Source of the DNA: an uncultured Pseudomonadota bacterium
Lineage (GTDB): Bacteria; Pseudomonadota; Alphaproteobacteria; RF32; CAG-239
NCBI GenBank assembly: GCA_902785935.1
Contig: CADAAN010000002.1
Span: 1 to 44,439 of the forward strand
Direction: 5' to 3'
Length of the DNA stretch: 44,439 nt
Under the pieces are notes generated by a model. The model had not been told where the DNA came from. It made no database searches and worked only from the letters and a program-made list of their open reading frames with translations. A program made the position numbers and the translations under genes. This document shows, in pieces, positions 1 through 6,634 of this stretch. Numbering within the stretch: position 1 is the first letter of the stretch; each line of letters opens with the position of its first letter.

Positions 1-57
1 TGTTGACTTTGTACACATTCCATACCTTACTATAACATCGTCGTCGGAATCATTCAA

Positions 58-75
58 CCCCCATTAAAATGGGGG
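58..75. other. short perfect hairpin of unknown role
   Basis: An 8-bp inverted repeat (CCCCCATT / AATGGGGG) with a 2-nt loop. It is GC-rich in an AT-rich stretch and lies just beyond the terminator of the 133-522 gene. No gene is visible in 1-97, so it may belong to a feature outside the window. Confidence 0.4.
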
Positions 76-97
76 TAGTCTGTAAGGCATTAATACA

Positions 98-129
98 AAA
101 ACTGCGTGCTTTTAAGGACACGCAGTTTT
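98..129 (-). terminator. intrinsic terminator of the 133-522 gene
   Basis: An 11-bp stem (AAAACTGCGTG / CACGCAGTTTT) starts 3 bases past the stop codon of the minus-strand gene and ends in a T-rich tract on that strand. Confidence 0.8.
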
Positions 130-132
130 CGT

Positions 133-522
133 TTACAGGGCTTTTAAATCCAATTTATCCAATTTTTTAGGAATGGATAGGATTATCATTGACTCTTTTT
201 TGAAGAGCTCCTCGGGGGTGAACTTGAGATAATCCTCAGGAAAAACCCTCGGATGACGTTTCACTGCAAAAATTTGCAGTGTATTTTCCTCATCTATAAT
301 GGTACGGACGAGAAAAGAATTTTGGCGCTCTTCAAATTCCTTTAGAATGTCTTTTAAAGGTTTTGGAGAAATTTCTTCCATCGATATGCGATCTTCCACC
401 GGAATATATCTCCAGGAACCCCCTACTTTCATCCCCATCATATAATACTGCGCGCTTGCAGTAAATGAGAAAGAGAAAGAAAGAGACATAATAACCATAA
501 GAGTTGCAAAAATTTTTTTCAT
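133..522 (-). CDS. small secreted protein of unknown function
   Basis: A 129-residue protein. Residues 1-24 look like a signal peptide: Lys-Lys, a long Ser/Phe-rich hydrophobic stretch, then an A-S-A exit motif, so export to the periplasm or beyond is expected. The mature part is charged, with no Cys and no domain I recognise. No clear ribosome binding site precedes the ATG. A sigma70-type promoter lies about 130 bp upstream and a terminator directly follows, so it looks like a single-gene unit with a long AT-rich leader. I do not recognise the family. Confidence 0.65.
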   Translation of the reverse strand: MKKIFATLMVIMSLSFSFSFTASAQYYMMGMKVGGSWRYIPVEDRISMEEISPKPLKDILKEFEERQNSFLVRTIIDEENTLQIFAVKRHPRVFPEDYLKFTPEELFKKESMIILSIPKKLDKLDLKAL

Positions 523-649
523 AATTTTTTTGTTTTTATATTACTTAAATAAAAATCTTGTAAAAGAAACAAAAATTTATGAAAAAAGACTAAGCCCTTT
601 GGGGATAATTAACATCTTAATAATCATACTAATTTTTGTTTCTACTTCC

Positions 650-678
650 AGTTTACCCTCCTCCCGATTTTTTGTCAA
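650..678 (-). promoter_or_regulatory. sigma70-type promoter for the 133-522 gene
   Basis: On the minus strand TTGACA (673-678) is followed after 17 bp by TAAACT (650-655). The -35 box sits in the context AAAAAACACTTGACA, also found at 1522 and, as TTGACT, at 40659. The predicted 5' leader is about 120 nt. Confidence 0.5.
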
Positions 679-784
679 GTGTTTTTTCAAAAAAATGAAA
701 AATAAATAGTGTCATGCCTATTTTGCGACAGGCAAAATTCAAGGCATCTTCAAATTAAAAAAAATTAGTGCTTCGCAAAGACCA

Positions 785-824
785 GATTCCTTGATGACCT
801 GACGCGCAGCGCAGGTCAAGGAAT
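785..824. repeat. REP-like inverted repeat
   Basis: Imperfect palindrome of the form GATTCCTTGA..GACCTG / CAGGTCAAGGAAT with a GC-rich centre, in the 523-1045 gap. It resembles extragenic palindromes in style and shares the GGAATC word with the repeat near 12100. The rest of the gap holds the promoter at 650-678 and the hairpin repeat at 838-936. I see no gene there. Confidence 0.5.
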
Positions 825-837
825 TACATAAAAAAAT

Positions 838-936
838 AAAAAGTCCGATAATGTTTGAAAAAGTGCTATTTTCGGGAACGAAACTATCGGACTTTTTGTA
901 AAACAACCCCTATAAGCAAAAACCGCTCCTTGCGGA
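838..936. repeat. direct repeat copy 1, with terminator-like hairpin
   Basis: Starts with a perfect 13-bp inverted repeat (AAAAAGTCCGATA 838-850 / TATCGGACTTTTT 885-897) around a 34-nt loop. An ACAACCCC word follows, then a second small hairpin (CCGC 923-926 / GCGG 932-935). A diverged copy in the same orientation lies at 1565-1670, and the two flank the orphan gene 1046-1459. It can act as terminator for that gene on the minus strand. Confidence 0.65.
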
Positions 937-1045
937 ACGATTTTCTTTAAATGCTACGCTTTGCTTTGCACTTATCGGACTAATTATCCAAAAGAATGTA
1001 AAGCATTGGGAGTAAAGATTAATACTCTATCTATCCTCTAATAAA

Positions 1046-1459
1046 TTATTCTTTAACCTTTTGGTTATTCAATGATTTATTTTCTACTGGTTTAATAATA
1101 CTTTCCTTATTATGAAAATAGGTCAAAACTGGCAAATTATACGAATTAGCATACTTTTGCATAATTTCACGATGAACTGATTGAAGACCTCCTTGAGGTT
1201 CATAAATCAAACCATTAAAAAGAGGCTTTGTTTTTTTAGCTTTATAAATGAAACCAGCTGAAAAATCTGTGGAATTAATAATTTGAGAAGGATCATCAAC
1301 TTCAGGATCATATGGTTTAAAAACTCTATGATAACCTTGCTCTTTTTGATTCTTTTTAGATGTGCATTCAATTACATCTAATTTTTCGGCTGGTAAGACA
1401 CCTATAGCACTTAGTTTGAATTTCAAAACCTTTAATCTTCCCTTTATCGTTTCGCTCAT
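1046..1459 (-). CDS. orphan hypothetical protein between two direct repeats
   Basis: A 137-residue soluble protein with no signal peptide or membrane segment. It has a basic N-terminus, a Pro/Asp-rich middle and a Lys/Asn-rich tail. I recognise no domain. An in-frame ATG at 1468 would add three residues (M-S-E), but the AGAGG site touches that codon and sits about 9 nt before the ATG at 1459, so 1459 is preferred. A strong promoter lies 40 bp upstream. Direct repeats flank the gene, so it may be a recently acquired cassette. Confidence 0.6.
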   Translation of the reverse strand: MSETIKGRLKVLKFKLSAIGVLPAEKLDVIECTSKKNQKEQGYHRVFKPYDPEVDDPSQIINSTDFSAGFIYKAKKTKPLFNGLIYEPQGGLQSVHREIMQKYANSYNLPVLTYFHNKESIIKPVENKSLNNQKVKE

Positions 1460-1498
1460 CTCACTCATCCTCTTGCTAGAATTGCTAATTATAGTTTC

Positions 1499-1527
1499 AT
1501 TCTATCTCCTTGTTAGACAAATGTCAA
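1499..1527 (-). promoter_or_regulatory. strong sigma70-type promoter for the 1046-1459 gene
   Basis: Minus strand TTGACA (1522-1527), 17 bp, TAGAAT (1499-1504). It shares the AAAAAACACTTGACA context with the promoter at 650-678. Confidence 0.65.
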
Positions 1528-1564
1528 GTGTTTTTTGTAAAAACGGAAATTTTTCGATTTTAAT

Positions 1565-1670
1565 AAAAGTCGGATTATTCATGAAAAATTGCCATTTCTG
1601 GGAACAAAACAATCGGATTTTTTGTGACTCAACCCCATCTATGTCAAAACCCGCCACAAAAGGCGGGTTT
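1565..1670. repeat. direct repeat copy 2, with two hairpins
   Basis: Same order of elements as 838-936: an imperfect AAAAGTC...GATTTTTT hairpin with a related loop (both contain GGGAAC.AAAC), then CAACCCC, then a second hairpin. Here the second hairpin is CCCGCC / GGCGGG at 1650-1667. That hairpin also lies directly 3' of the broken tRNA-Thr at 1678 and could end its transcript. Confidence 0.6.
1646..1670 (-). terminator. terminator-like hairpin behind the broken tRNA-Thr
   Basis: AACCCGCC / GGCGGGTT stem with a 6-nt loop followed by AAAA/TTTT-type flanks. It is placed relative to the 3' tRNA fragment at 1678 as the 1894-1922 terminator is to the intact tRNA. Confidence 0.5.
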
Positions 1671-1677
1671 CTTGCGT

Positions 1678-1837
1678 TGGTGCCGGACGTGAAGAATTGG
1701 ACTTATGACCCCACTTGTTAGCAAGGCTTCGCTTCGGTTGTTGTCACTTTCCTTGCTCAGCCGCTAACGGCGCGCGTTACGCGTTAAAACAACACGTTGG
1801 TGTTCTTTTAACTGCGCCGCTACCAATGACGTGATAG
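1678..1837 (-). pseudogene. broken tRNA-Thr, unit B: 3' half plus ~100-bp insert plus anticodon-arm fragment
   Basis: On the minus strand, 1821-1837 carries a piece of the tRNA-Thr D/anticodon arm ending at base 37 (CACGTCATTGGTA). About 105 bp of hairpin-rich DNA follow. Then 1678-1712 carries a degenerate 3' half: variable loop, T-arm with the same TCCAATT loop, acceptor strand and encoded CCA. The T-stem and acceptor carry mismatches, so it should not yield a working tRNA. An inverted copy of the D/anticodon arm follows at 1831-1862. Confidence 0.6.
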
Positions 1838-1893
1838 AGCACTTATTGGTTCATGACGGGGTAACCCTTAAATCAATTTCTACCCCTCAATGC

Positions 1894-1922
1894 AAAAAAG
1901 CCCGCTTAAAAGCGGACTTTTT
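1894..1922 (-). terminator. terminator of tRNA-Thr
   Basis: A hairpin around GCCCGCTT / AAGCGGAC with A- and T-runs on both sides, starting 5 nt past the encoded CCA of the intact tRNA. Confidence 0.7.
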
Positions 1923-1926
1923 GCAT

Positions 1927-2001
1927 TGGTGCCGATAGTAAGAATTGGACTTACGACCCCGTCATTACCAATGACGTGCTCTACCACTGAGCTATATCGG
2001 C
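1927..2001 (-). tRNA. tRNA-Thr (anticodon GGU)
   Basis: A complete cloverleaf by eye. The 7-bp acceptor stem is GCCGATA / TATCGGC with discriminator A and encoded CCA. The D-arm is GCTC / GAGC. The anticodon stem is CGTCA / TGACG with loop TTGGTAA, giving GGU for ACC/ACU codons. The T-arm is GTAAG / CTTAC with the unusual loop TCCAATT. It lies between two broken copies of the same tRNA. No good promoter lies directly upstream; the nearest match is at 2212-2239, before the broken 5' half. Confidence 0.9.
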
Positions 2002-2032
2002 ATAAGCTAAAGCTAAAACATAATCCTTAATA

Positions 2033-2198
2033 TGACGGGGTCTACTCCCCCGGCCATCACCGTTTCGGTTCGCTGCGGTCGCTATCGCTTCCCTTGCTTA
2101 CCGACGTTGTTGGCGCGTTGCAGACGAAAACAACATTTTAAGGTTGTTTTCGCTTAGCCGCTACCAATGACGTGCTCTAACTCTAAAGCTATATCGGC
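2033..2198 (-). pseudogene. broken tRNA-Thr, unit A: 5' half plus insert
   Basis: Bases 2162-2198 match tRNA-Thr positions 1-37 and stop exactly after position 37, next to the anticodon. The acceptor strand and anticodon arm are kept, but the D-loop has lost its GG. The DNA then switches to the same GC-rich insert seen in unit B (shared GCGGC start, AAAACAAC / GTTGTTTT hairpin, AAGCAAGG word). No 3' half follows. The unit ends in an inverted ATGACGGGGT at 2033-2042, also present at 1853-1862. Confidence 0.6.
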
Positions 2199-2211
2199 AT
2201 AAGCTTATTGC

Positions 2212-2239
2212 AACATACACGAGTATTCAAAAAAATCAA
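2212..2239 (-). promoter_or_regulatory. promoter of the tRNA-Thr region
   Basis: Minus strand TTGATT (2234-2239), 16 bp, TATGTT (2212-2217), about 8 nt before the 5' end of the broken tRNA half. It may drive transcription through to the intact tRNA at 2001. Confidence 0.45.
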
Positions 2240-2256
2240 GCATTTTTTTTGTTTTT

Positions 2257-3489
2257 TTATCTTTTATTCAAAGTTTTTTTCAAAACGTCGATTTTATAAG
2301 CCTTAAAAAGCTTTGCAAAATGCCTGTCTTTCGGCGTTTTTGCAAAACCGGGCATATCCGTCGCCCTCGTCGTTTTCATCGTGTCGCGCGCTAAAATCAG
2401 CATTTCGGCTTTGGCGTCAAAAATCGCTCGCGCCTTTTCTTTATCTTCCATTACACAGCTTTCCATATCCGCGCGGCACACTTCAATATAATCCTTTATA
2501 TATGACGTGTGCATAATATCAAATGCATCAACCAAATCATATATTTTGCAACAACGCATTTGAAACAGCTTGAAATAAAGCATATGATATTTTGCCGCGG
2601 CGAGTGCAAAACGGCAATATTTTTTTTGTATTTTCAAACGGCGACAAAGCGTTTTTATCGGTCCGCCGGCGCGATTCTCATGCCCTAAATGGCGCGGTAA
2701 AATATCTTTCGGCGTCAAAGCCTTGCCGAAATCATGCGTCAATATCCCGAACTTCACAAGAAGCGACGCATTCGGCATCAAATCAAGCGCTGTCATAATA
2801 TGTCCGAACGTTGTCCCTTCCGGATGATATAAAGAATGTTCCGGCGTATCATAAAGAACATCAAGTTCAGGCATCACTTCTTTTAAGGCACCTGTTTCAT
2901 GCATCAAAATAAAAAATCTTGACGGCTTCTTGCTCATCAAAGCCTTTTTAAGTTCATCATAAATCCGTTCTACCGTCAAATTTGTCATCGCCCCGTCAGC
3001 AACCATTTTTTTGCACAAATCTATCGTTTCGGGGTGAACATCAAAATCAAGCTGTGCGCTCAAACGACAGACACGCAAAACACGAAGCGGATCTTCAACA
3101 AAATGCGCGGCATTGATATGCTTTAAAATGCGGTTTTTGATATCATCAAGACCGCCGAAATAATCAATATATTCCTTCGTTTCTTCATCATAAGCGATTG
3201 CATTGCATGTCAAATCTCGACGTTCCAAATCCTCTTTTAGTGTGACATCGGGCGAAAAAACAAATTCAAAATCCGTGTGCTTATCGCCCGTTTTGCGCTC
3301 TAATCGTGCCAGAGCATATTCTTCTTTTGTTTTGGGGTGTAAAAAAACGGGAAACGCCTTGCCGATAGGCTTAAAACCAAGCGCAACCATCTCTTCTTTT
3401 GTCGCGCCGACAACAACATAATCGTTGTCATGCGAAGATTTGCCTAAGATTTTATCTCTGACAGCGCCACCGACTTTGTAAATTTTCAT
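2257..3489 (-). CDS. cca: CCA tRNA nucleotidyltransferase
   Basis: Adds or repairs the 3' CCA of tRNAs from CTP and ATP in the cytoplasm. The 410 residues match the length of the E. coli-type enzyme. Visible features: GGAVRD (7-12), catalytic DND (21-23), RRD (90-92), the EDPLRVLR segment (132-139), and an HD phosphohydrolase domain with His-Asp at 252-253. It is the last gene of a minus-strand run, 23 bp after the prepilin-like gene. No hairpin terminator follows, so reading into the tRNA-Thr region is possible. Class II bacterial enzyme with an HD domain; identification is secure. Confidence 0.95.
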   Translation of the reverse strand: MKIYKVGGAVRDKILGKSSHDNDYVVVGATKEEMVALGFKPIGKAFPVFLHPKTKEEYALARLERKTGDKHTDFEFVFSPDVTLKEDLERRDLTCNAIAYDEETKEYIDYFGGLDDIKNRILKHINAAHFVEDPLRVLRVCRLSAQLDFDVHPETIDLCKKMVADGAMTNLTVERIYDELKKALMSKKPSRFFILMHETGALKEVMPELDVLYDTPEHSLYHPEGTTFGHIMTALDLMPNASLLVKFGILTHDFGKALTPKDILPRHLGHENRAGGPIKTLCRRLKIQKKYCRFALAAAKYHMLYFKLFQMRCCKIYDLVDAFDIMHTSYIKDYIEVCRADMESCVMEDKEKARAIFDAKAEMLILARDTMKTTRATDMPGFAKTPKDRHFAKLFKAYKIDVLKKTLNKR

Positions 3490-3512
3490 ATCAACACTAT
3501 ATCCAGAATAAG

Positions 3513-4145
3513 TTAGTTCGTATATCCGCTGAAATCAAAAACAATCGAGCAATATGCTGCACCGCTTGCGCAAACATTACTGCACGGGGTCAGTAAATTG
3601 CCGACAGATAAAGCGTTTTGTGCCGAAAGATTGATGAGTTGAGAGCCTTTATCGGAGGTCAACCATATTTTGCCATGACGCCAAAACCTTTCAGGCAACA
3701 TTTGATCCCAGCCTCTGGCTAAAAAATCGACACAAGCCGAAGTTTGCGAACTCAAAAGCGTAACATACATCATATAGGTGTAATAATTTTCGCCGTCACC
3801 TTCCGATATAAAAAACCGCGGATAAATCTCACCCAAAGGCACGCGGCATACCTGATAGTCACTTGAAAGTTGAGATTGCGCCACTTCACAATCAGGCAAA
3901 AGACCTGTTGATTTTGCTTTTTGTGCCATTTCTTCCTTATCGGCATCATATCCGCTGACATCTTTTTTGATAAAAAACGAAAATTCCCTCAGTCCTGAAG
4001 ATGCAACATCAATAGTTTTACTGAGTTTATAGCGGTACATCGCTTTTGAATAACCGGCCAAACCGCCCGCACTTAAAACCCCGATAACGGCCAAAACGCC
4101 AAGCATCTCGACCATTGAGCGGCCTTTTTCACAAATCTTGAACAT
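3513..4145 (-). CDS. type IV prepilin-like protein
   Basis: A 210-residue protein with a class III (prepilin) leader: charged residues 1-7, Gly8, then RSMVEMLGVLAVIGVLSAGG. Expected cleavage by prepilin peptidase is after Gly8, with Glu at mature position 5 and one hydrophobic helix (about 11-30). The C-terminal part has several Cys (disulfides likely), as in minor pilins or pseudopilins. Position +1 is Arg rather than Phe/Met, which is unusual. No pilus assembly genes are nearby. It starts 2 bp after a 40-residue secreted peptide and precedes cca, so an operon is likely. Confidence 0.8.
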   Translation of the reverse strand: MFKICEKGRSMVEMLGVLAVIGVLSAGGLAGYSKAMYRYKLSKTIDVASSGLREFSFFIKKDVSGYDADKEEMAQKAKSTGLLPDCEVAQSQLSSDYQVCRVPLGEIYPRFFISEGDGENYYTYMMYVTLLSSQTSACVDFLARGWDQMLPERFWRHGKIWLTSDKGSQLINLSAQNALSVGNLLTPCSNVCASGAAYCSIVFDFSGYTN

Positions 4146-4147
4146 TA

Positions 4148-4270
4148 TTAATTTTCCCCTGTCATATCAGGCAACGATTTAGAAGCTTCATCATAAGGAT
4201 GAGAAGCCGCCAAGGAAGATACTGTCGACAAAAAGAAAAGCATTAAGGCTGATAATACAACTTTTTTCAT
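4148..4270 (-). CDS. 40-residue secreted peptide
   Basis: ATG to TAA, 40 codons, between the Cys-rich gene (11 bp upstream) and the prepilin-like gene (2 bp downstream). Residues 1-22 form a typical signal peptide (M-K-K, hydrophobic core, L-A-A). The mature remainder is about 18 residues (starting S-H-P-Y-D-E) and acidic. An AAGG site lies about 9 nt before the ATG. The tight packing supports it being a gene. Function unknown. Confidence 0.6.
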   Translation of the reverse strand: MKKVVLSALMLFFLSTVSSLAASHPYDEASKSLPDMTGEN

Positions 4271-4281
4271 TAAACGGCCTT

Positions 4282-4584
4282 TTATTTTGTTTGAGCGCAG
4301 AGTGTATAATCCGCATTAAATTTGCACTTAACAACAGAGGCGCACCAAGAAGACTTATCTGTTTTCGTAAACCCTAACTTAGCACAATCATAATTAACGC
4401 ACTTTCTGTATTGTGTATCATAAGGACACAAGATATAATTTTTTGCCTCCGTACCGCATGCCTGATCATAGCCCTTGCTATAACCGAGTGCCTGACAATC
4501 CGGCAAAGATGCGCAATTGCTCACCGCCGATGCCGCAAACGGAACCATTGAAAACACGATATACAATAAAAAAATCCGACGCAT
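4282..4584 (-). CDS. secreted Cys-rich small protein
   Basis: A 100-residue protein with a signal peptide (about 1-20, ending A-A-S-A) and nine Cys in the mature part. Two related halves can be seen: a C..LGY...C...C segment then C..LGF...C...C, each ending in a short C-containing turn (ILCPYD; TLCAQ). This suggests a duplicated disulfide-stabilised module. It has an AAGGAGA ribosome binding site and a promoter directly upstream, and leads the run to the prepilin-like gene and cca. Odd Cys number: one may be free or pair between chains. No family recognised. Confidence 0.7.
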   Translation of the reverse strand: MRRIFLLYIVFSMVPFAASAVSNCASLPDCQALGYSKGYDQACGTEAKNYILCPYDTQYRKCVNYDCAKLGFTKTDKSSWCASVVKCKFNADYTLCAQTK

Positions 4585-4604
4585 TTTTTTCTCCTTATAG
4601 TTAT

Positions 4605-4633
4605 ATTATGGTATAAAAGCAGATAAAAATCAA
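4605..4633 (-). promoter_or_regulatory. promoter of the Cys-rich/prepilin/cca operon
   Basis: Minus strand TTGATT (4628-4633), 17 bp, CATAAT (4605-4610), about 15 nt before an AAGGAGA ribosome binding site. Confidence 0.6.
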
Positions 4634-4656
4634 GTTTTATTTTTCAATTTGATAAC

Positions 4657-4692
4657 AAAAAAAACGCACCCTTCAATTAAAGAATGCGTTTT
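4657..4692 (-). terminator. terminator of pal
   Basis: AAAACGCA (4661-4668) / TGCGTTTT (4685-4692), with further pairing inside. On the minus strand it ends in a run of eight T. It starts 18 bp past the pal stop. Confidence 0.8.
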
Positions 4693-4710
4693 AAGAACGT
4701 TTTAGGCTAA

Positions 4711-5184
4711 TTACATATCGCTTGTGCGAACAACTGTCACAGCACGACGGTTTTGAGCCCAAGCAGCTTCATTGCTACCCAAAACGGCAGGTCTTTCCTT
4801 ACCGTATGAGATTGTTGCAATGCGGTCTGCATCAACACCGTGAGAAACCAAATATTCCTTAACGGCGTTAGCACGGCGCTCACCTAAAGCCAAGTTGTAT
4901 TCACGTGTACCGCGTTCATCGCAGTAACCTTGAACAATCACGTTGACTTTGTTGTGACGTTTAGCTGTCAGCCAGTCAACCTGTGTGTCCAAAACTTCTT
5001 GAGCATTCGGTGTCAAAGCAGAGCTGTCAAGCGCGAAGAAAACGCGATCTTCAGCATTTGCCATGAAATCACGAGCTTCTTTAGCTTCGCATTCGCTACC
5101 GCCAAATAAGCCGCCGTTAGAGCTCAAAGATGAACAACCGGCCAACATAGCCATTGCACAAAATAAACCTAAGATTTTTTTCAT
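4711..5184 (-). CDS. pal: peptidoglycan-associated lipoprotein Pal
   Basis: Outer-membrane lipoprotein of the Tol-Pal system that binds peptidoglycan and helps constrict the outer membrane at division. The 157-residue form starts at 5184, with GGAG 7 nt upstream, a lipoprotein signal and lipobox LAGC (Cys17). A longer frame to 5235 would put 17 residues before the signal and is rejected. The OmpA-like domain shows FALDSSAL, GYCDERGTREYN, LGERRANAVKEYL and SYGKERP. The usual GHADERGT is GYCDERGT here. TolB/TolA/ybgF are not adjacent. A monocistronic unit with its own terminator. Confidence 0.93.
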   Translation of the reverse strand: MKKILGLFCAMAMLAGCSSLSSNGGLFGGSECEAKEARDFMANAEDRVFFALDSSALTPNAQEVLDTQVDWLTAKRHNKVNVIVQGYCDERGTREYNLALGERRANAVKEYLVSHGVDADRIATISYGKERPAVLGSNEAAWAQNRRAVTVVRTSDM

Positions 5185-5459
5185 ATATTTTCTCCATATG
5201 GGTTTTATAACAAATCTTTTACGAACGATTCGCAAAAGAACTTAATTGCAATACAACTAATACAGTTTTAACTTAAGCAATAAAAGTAAATTTTTCAATA
5301 ACAATTTTAAAAAATTTCCACAAAAATATAGCTGAAGGTTTTATTTTTAGCTATCAAAGCGCTGTGCATAAACTCAAATTTATAACGATTTTCCTTTATT
5401 TTATCAAAAAATAAACTATATTGCCTGAAAAACAATTTATTTGAAAAGGAAAAAAAATA

Positions 5460-6425
5460 ATGGATACAAAATATGTCGATTGCCAGCATACAAGAAAAGC
5501 CGTAATTATCGGATGTGGCTTTGTTGGCGCTGCATCTGCCTTCAGTTTAATGCAATCTGGTCTTTTCTCAGAAATCGTTTTAATTGACACCGATTATGCA
5601 AAAGCCGAAGGTGAAGCTTTAGATATCAGCCATGGCGTGCCGTTTGCAAAACCTGTTAAAATTTATGCAGGTGGTTATGATGATATTAAAGATGCCGCCA
5701 TCATCATCTTAACAGCAGGCGCAAACCAAAAACCCGGAGAAACGCGGCTCGATCTGGTTCATAAAAATATCGCTATTTTTAAATCAATCTTACCTGAAAT
5801 CAAAAAACGCAATTATCAGGGAATATTGCTTATTGTAGCCAATCCGGTCGATATTTTGACAACAGTCGCATTAAAAATTTCCGGTCTTCCCGAAAACAAA
5901 GTATTAGGCTCGGGTACCGTTCTTGACACGGCGCGCTTGAAATATGAACTCGGCAACCACCTAAACGTTGATGCACGTAGTGTGCATGCCTTTATCATCG
6001 GTGAGCACGGCGATTCCGAGCTTGCAGCGTGGTCATCTGCCAACGTATCGGGTATTGCGCTGAACAACTTTTGCGAGATGCGCGGGCATTTTCACCATGA
6101 TGAGGCAATGAGAAGGATTGCCGATGATGTCAAAAACAGTGCTTATGAGATTATTGAGCGTAAAAAAGCGACATACTTCGGTATTGCCATGGCCGTCAAG
6201 CGCATTTGTGAGGCCATCATCAGAGATGAAAAATCTATTCTTTCCGTTTCTTGGATGATGCATGGACAGTATGGTATTGAAGGCATTTCACTGAGTATGC
6301 CCGCCATTGTCGGTAAAGATGGCGTTGAGACACAAGTACCAATTCAACTGAGCCCTCATGAAACAGAATGTTTGCAAAAGTCAGCAAAAACATTAAAAGA
6401 TATTATTGATCGAAGCGATATATAA
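5460..6425 (+). CDS. ldh: L-lactate dehydrogenase
   Basis: Reduces pyruvate to L-lactate with NADH, regenerating NAD in fermentation. 321 residues. Rossmann motif GCGFVG at 18-23. ANQKPGETR at 88-96 puts Gln90 at the specificity position; malate dehydrogenase would have Arg there. Substrate Arg96, Asn128, Asp156, Arg159 and the catalytic loop GEHGDSE (181-187, His183) are present. AAGGA site about 9 nt upstream. The 275-bp gap to pal is AT-rich with no clear promoter. A strong terminator follows. Confidence 0.92.
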   Translation: MDTKYVDCQHTRKAVIIGCGFVGAASAFSLMQSGLFSEIVLIDTDYAKAEGEALDISHGVPFAKPVKIYAGGYDDIKDAAIIILTAGANQKPGETRLDLVHKNIAIFKSILPEIKKRNYQGILLIVANPVDILTTVALKISGLPENKVLGSGTVLDTARLKYELGNHLNVDARSVHAFIIGEHGDSELAAWSSANVSGIALNNFCEMRGHFHHDEAMRRIADDVKNSAYEIIERKKATYFGIAMAVKRICEAIIRDEKSILSVSWMMHGQYGIEGISLSMPAIVGKDGVETQVPIQLSPHETECLQKSAKTLKDIIDRSDI

Positions 6426-6437
6426 CAAATAAAAAAA

Positions 6438-6469
6438 ATGCTTTCAACTTTTCTTGAAAGCATTTTTTT
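6438..6469 (+). terminator. terminator of ldh
   Basis: ATGCTTTCAA / TTGAAAGCAT, a perfect 10-bp stem with a 6-nt loop and a run of seven T, 13 bp past the ldh stop. Confidence 0.9.
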
Positions 6470-6471
6470 AT

Positions 6472-6634
6472 TGGTGCTCCGGAAAAGACTGACCTGCGGT
6501 TTGCTTAAAAAGCAAATCCTCGGCCCTGCTGGCGCTCATCGGCTTTTTAAGCCGACCGCGATGCACCCGCCTCGCTTTCGCTGGCGATTAAACTTTCACC
6601 CGTGAAAGTTCAAGCTGTCTTTATTTCTGAGCAC
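6472..6634. repeat. tRNA-Leu-derived foldback element
   Basis: At 6472-6490 the minus strand carries the last 19 nt of the tRNA-Leu gene, including acceptor strand and CCA. At 6601-6634 a diverged copy of the tRNA 3' region (GTGAAAGTTCAAG...GAGCAC) appears inverted. Between them are GC-rich hairpins such as TTTGCTT / AAGCAAA and GGCTT / AAGCC. The intact tRNA-Leu lies next to it. It resembles the broken tRNA-Thr units at 1678-2198 in layout. The remainder of the 6426-6918 gap is terminators, the tRNA and promoters. Confidence 0.55.

Noticed and set aside
1362-1721. Plus-strand frame of about 119 codons
   Set aside because: It runs across the antisense of gene 1046-1459, its promoter, a hairpin repeat and a broken tRNA; composition is that of a chance frame.
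1678-2198. Group I intron in tRNA-Thr
   Set aside because: The insert is only about 100-125 bp and lacks visible P/Q/R/S core elements; insertion beside the anticodon alone is not enough.
5460-6425. Malate dehydrogenase as the product
   Set aside because: Gln90 in ANQKPGETR occupies the specificity position where malate dehydrogenase has Arg; the pattern is that of L-lactate dehydrogenase.
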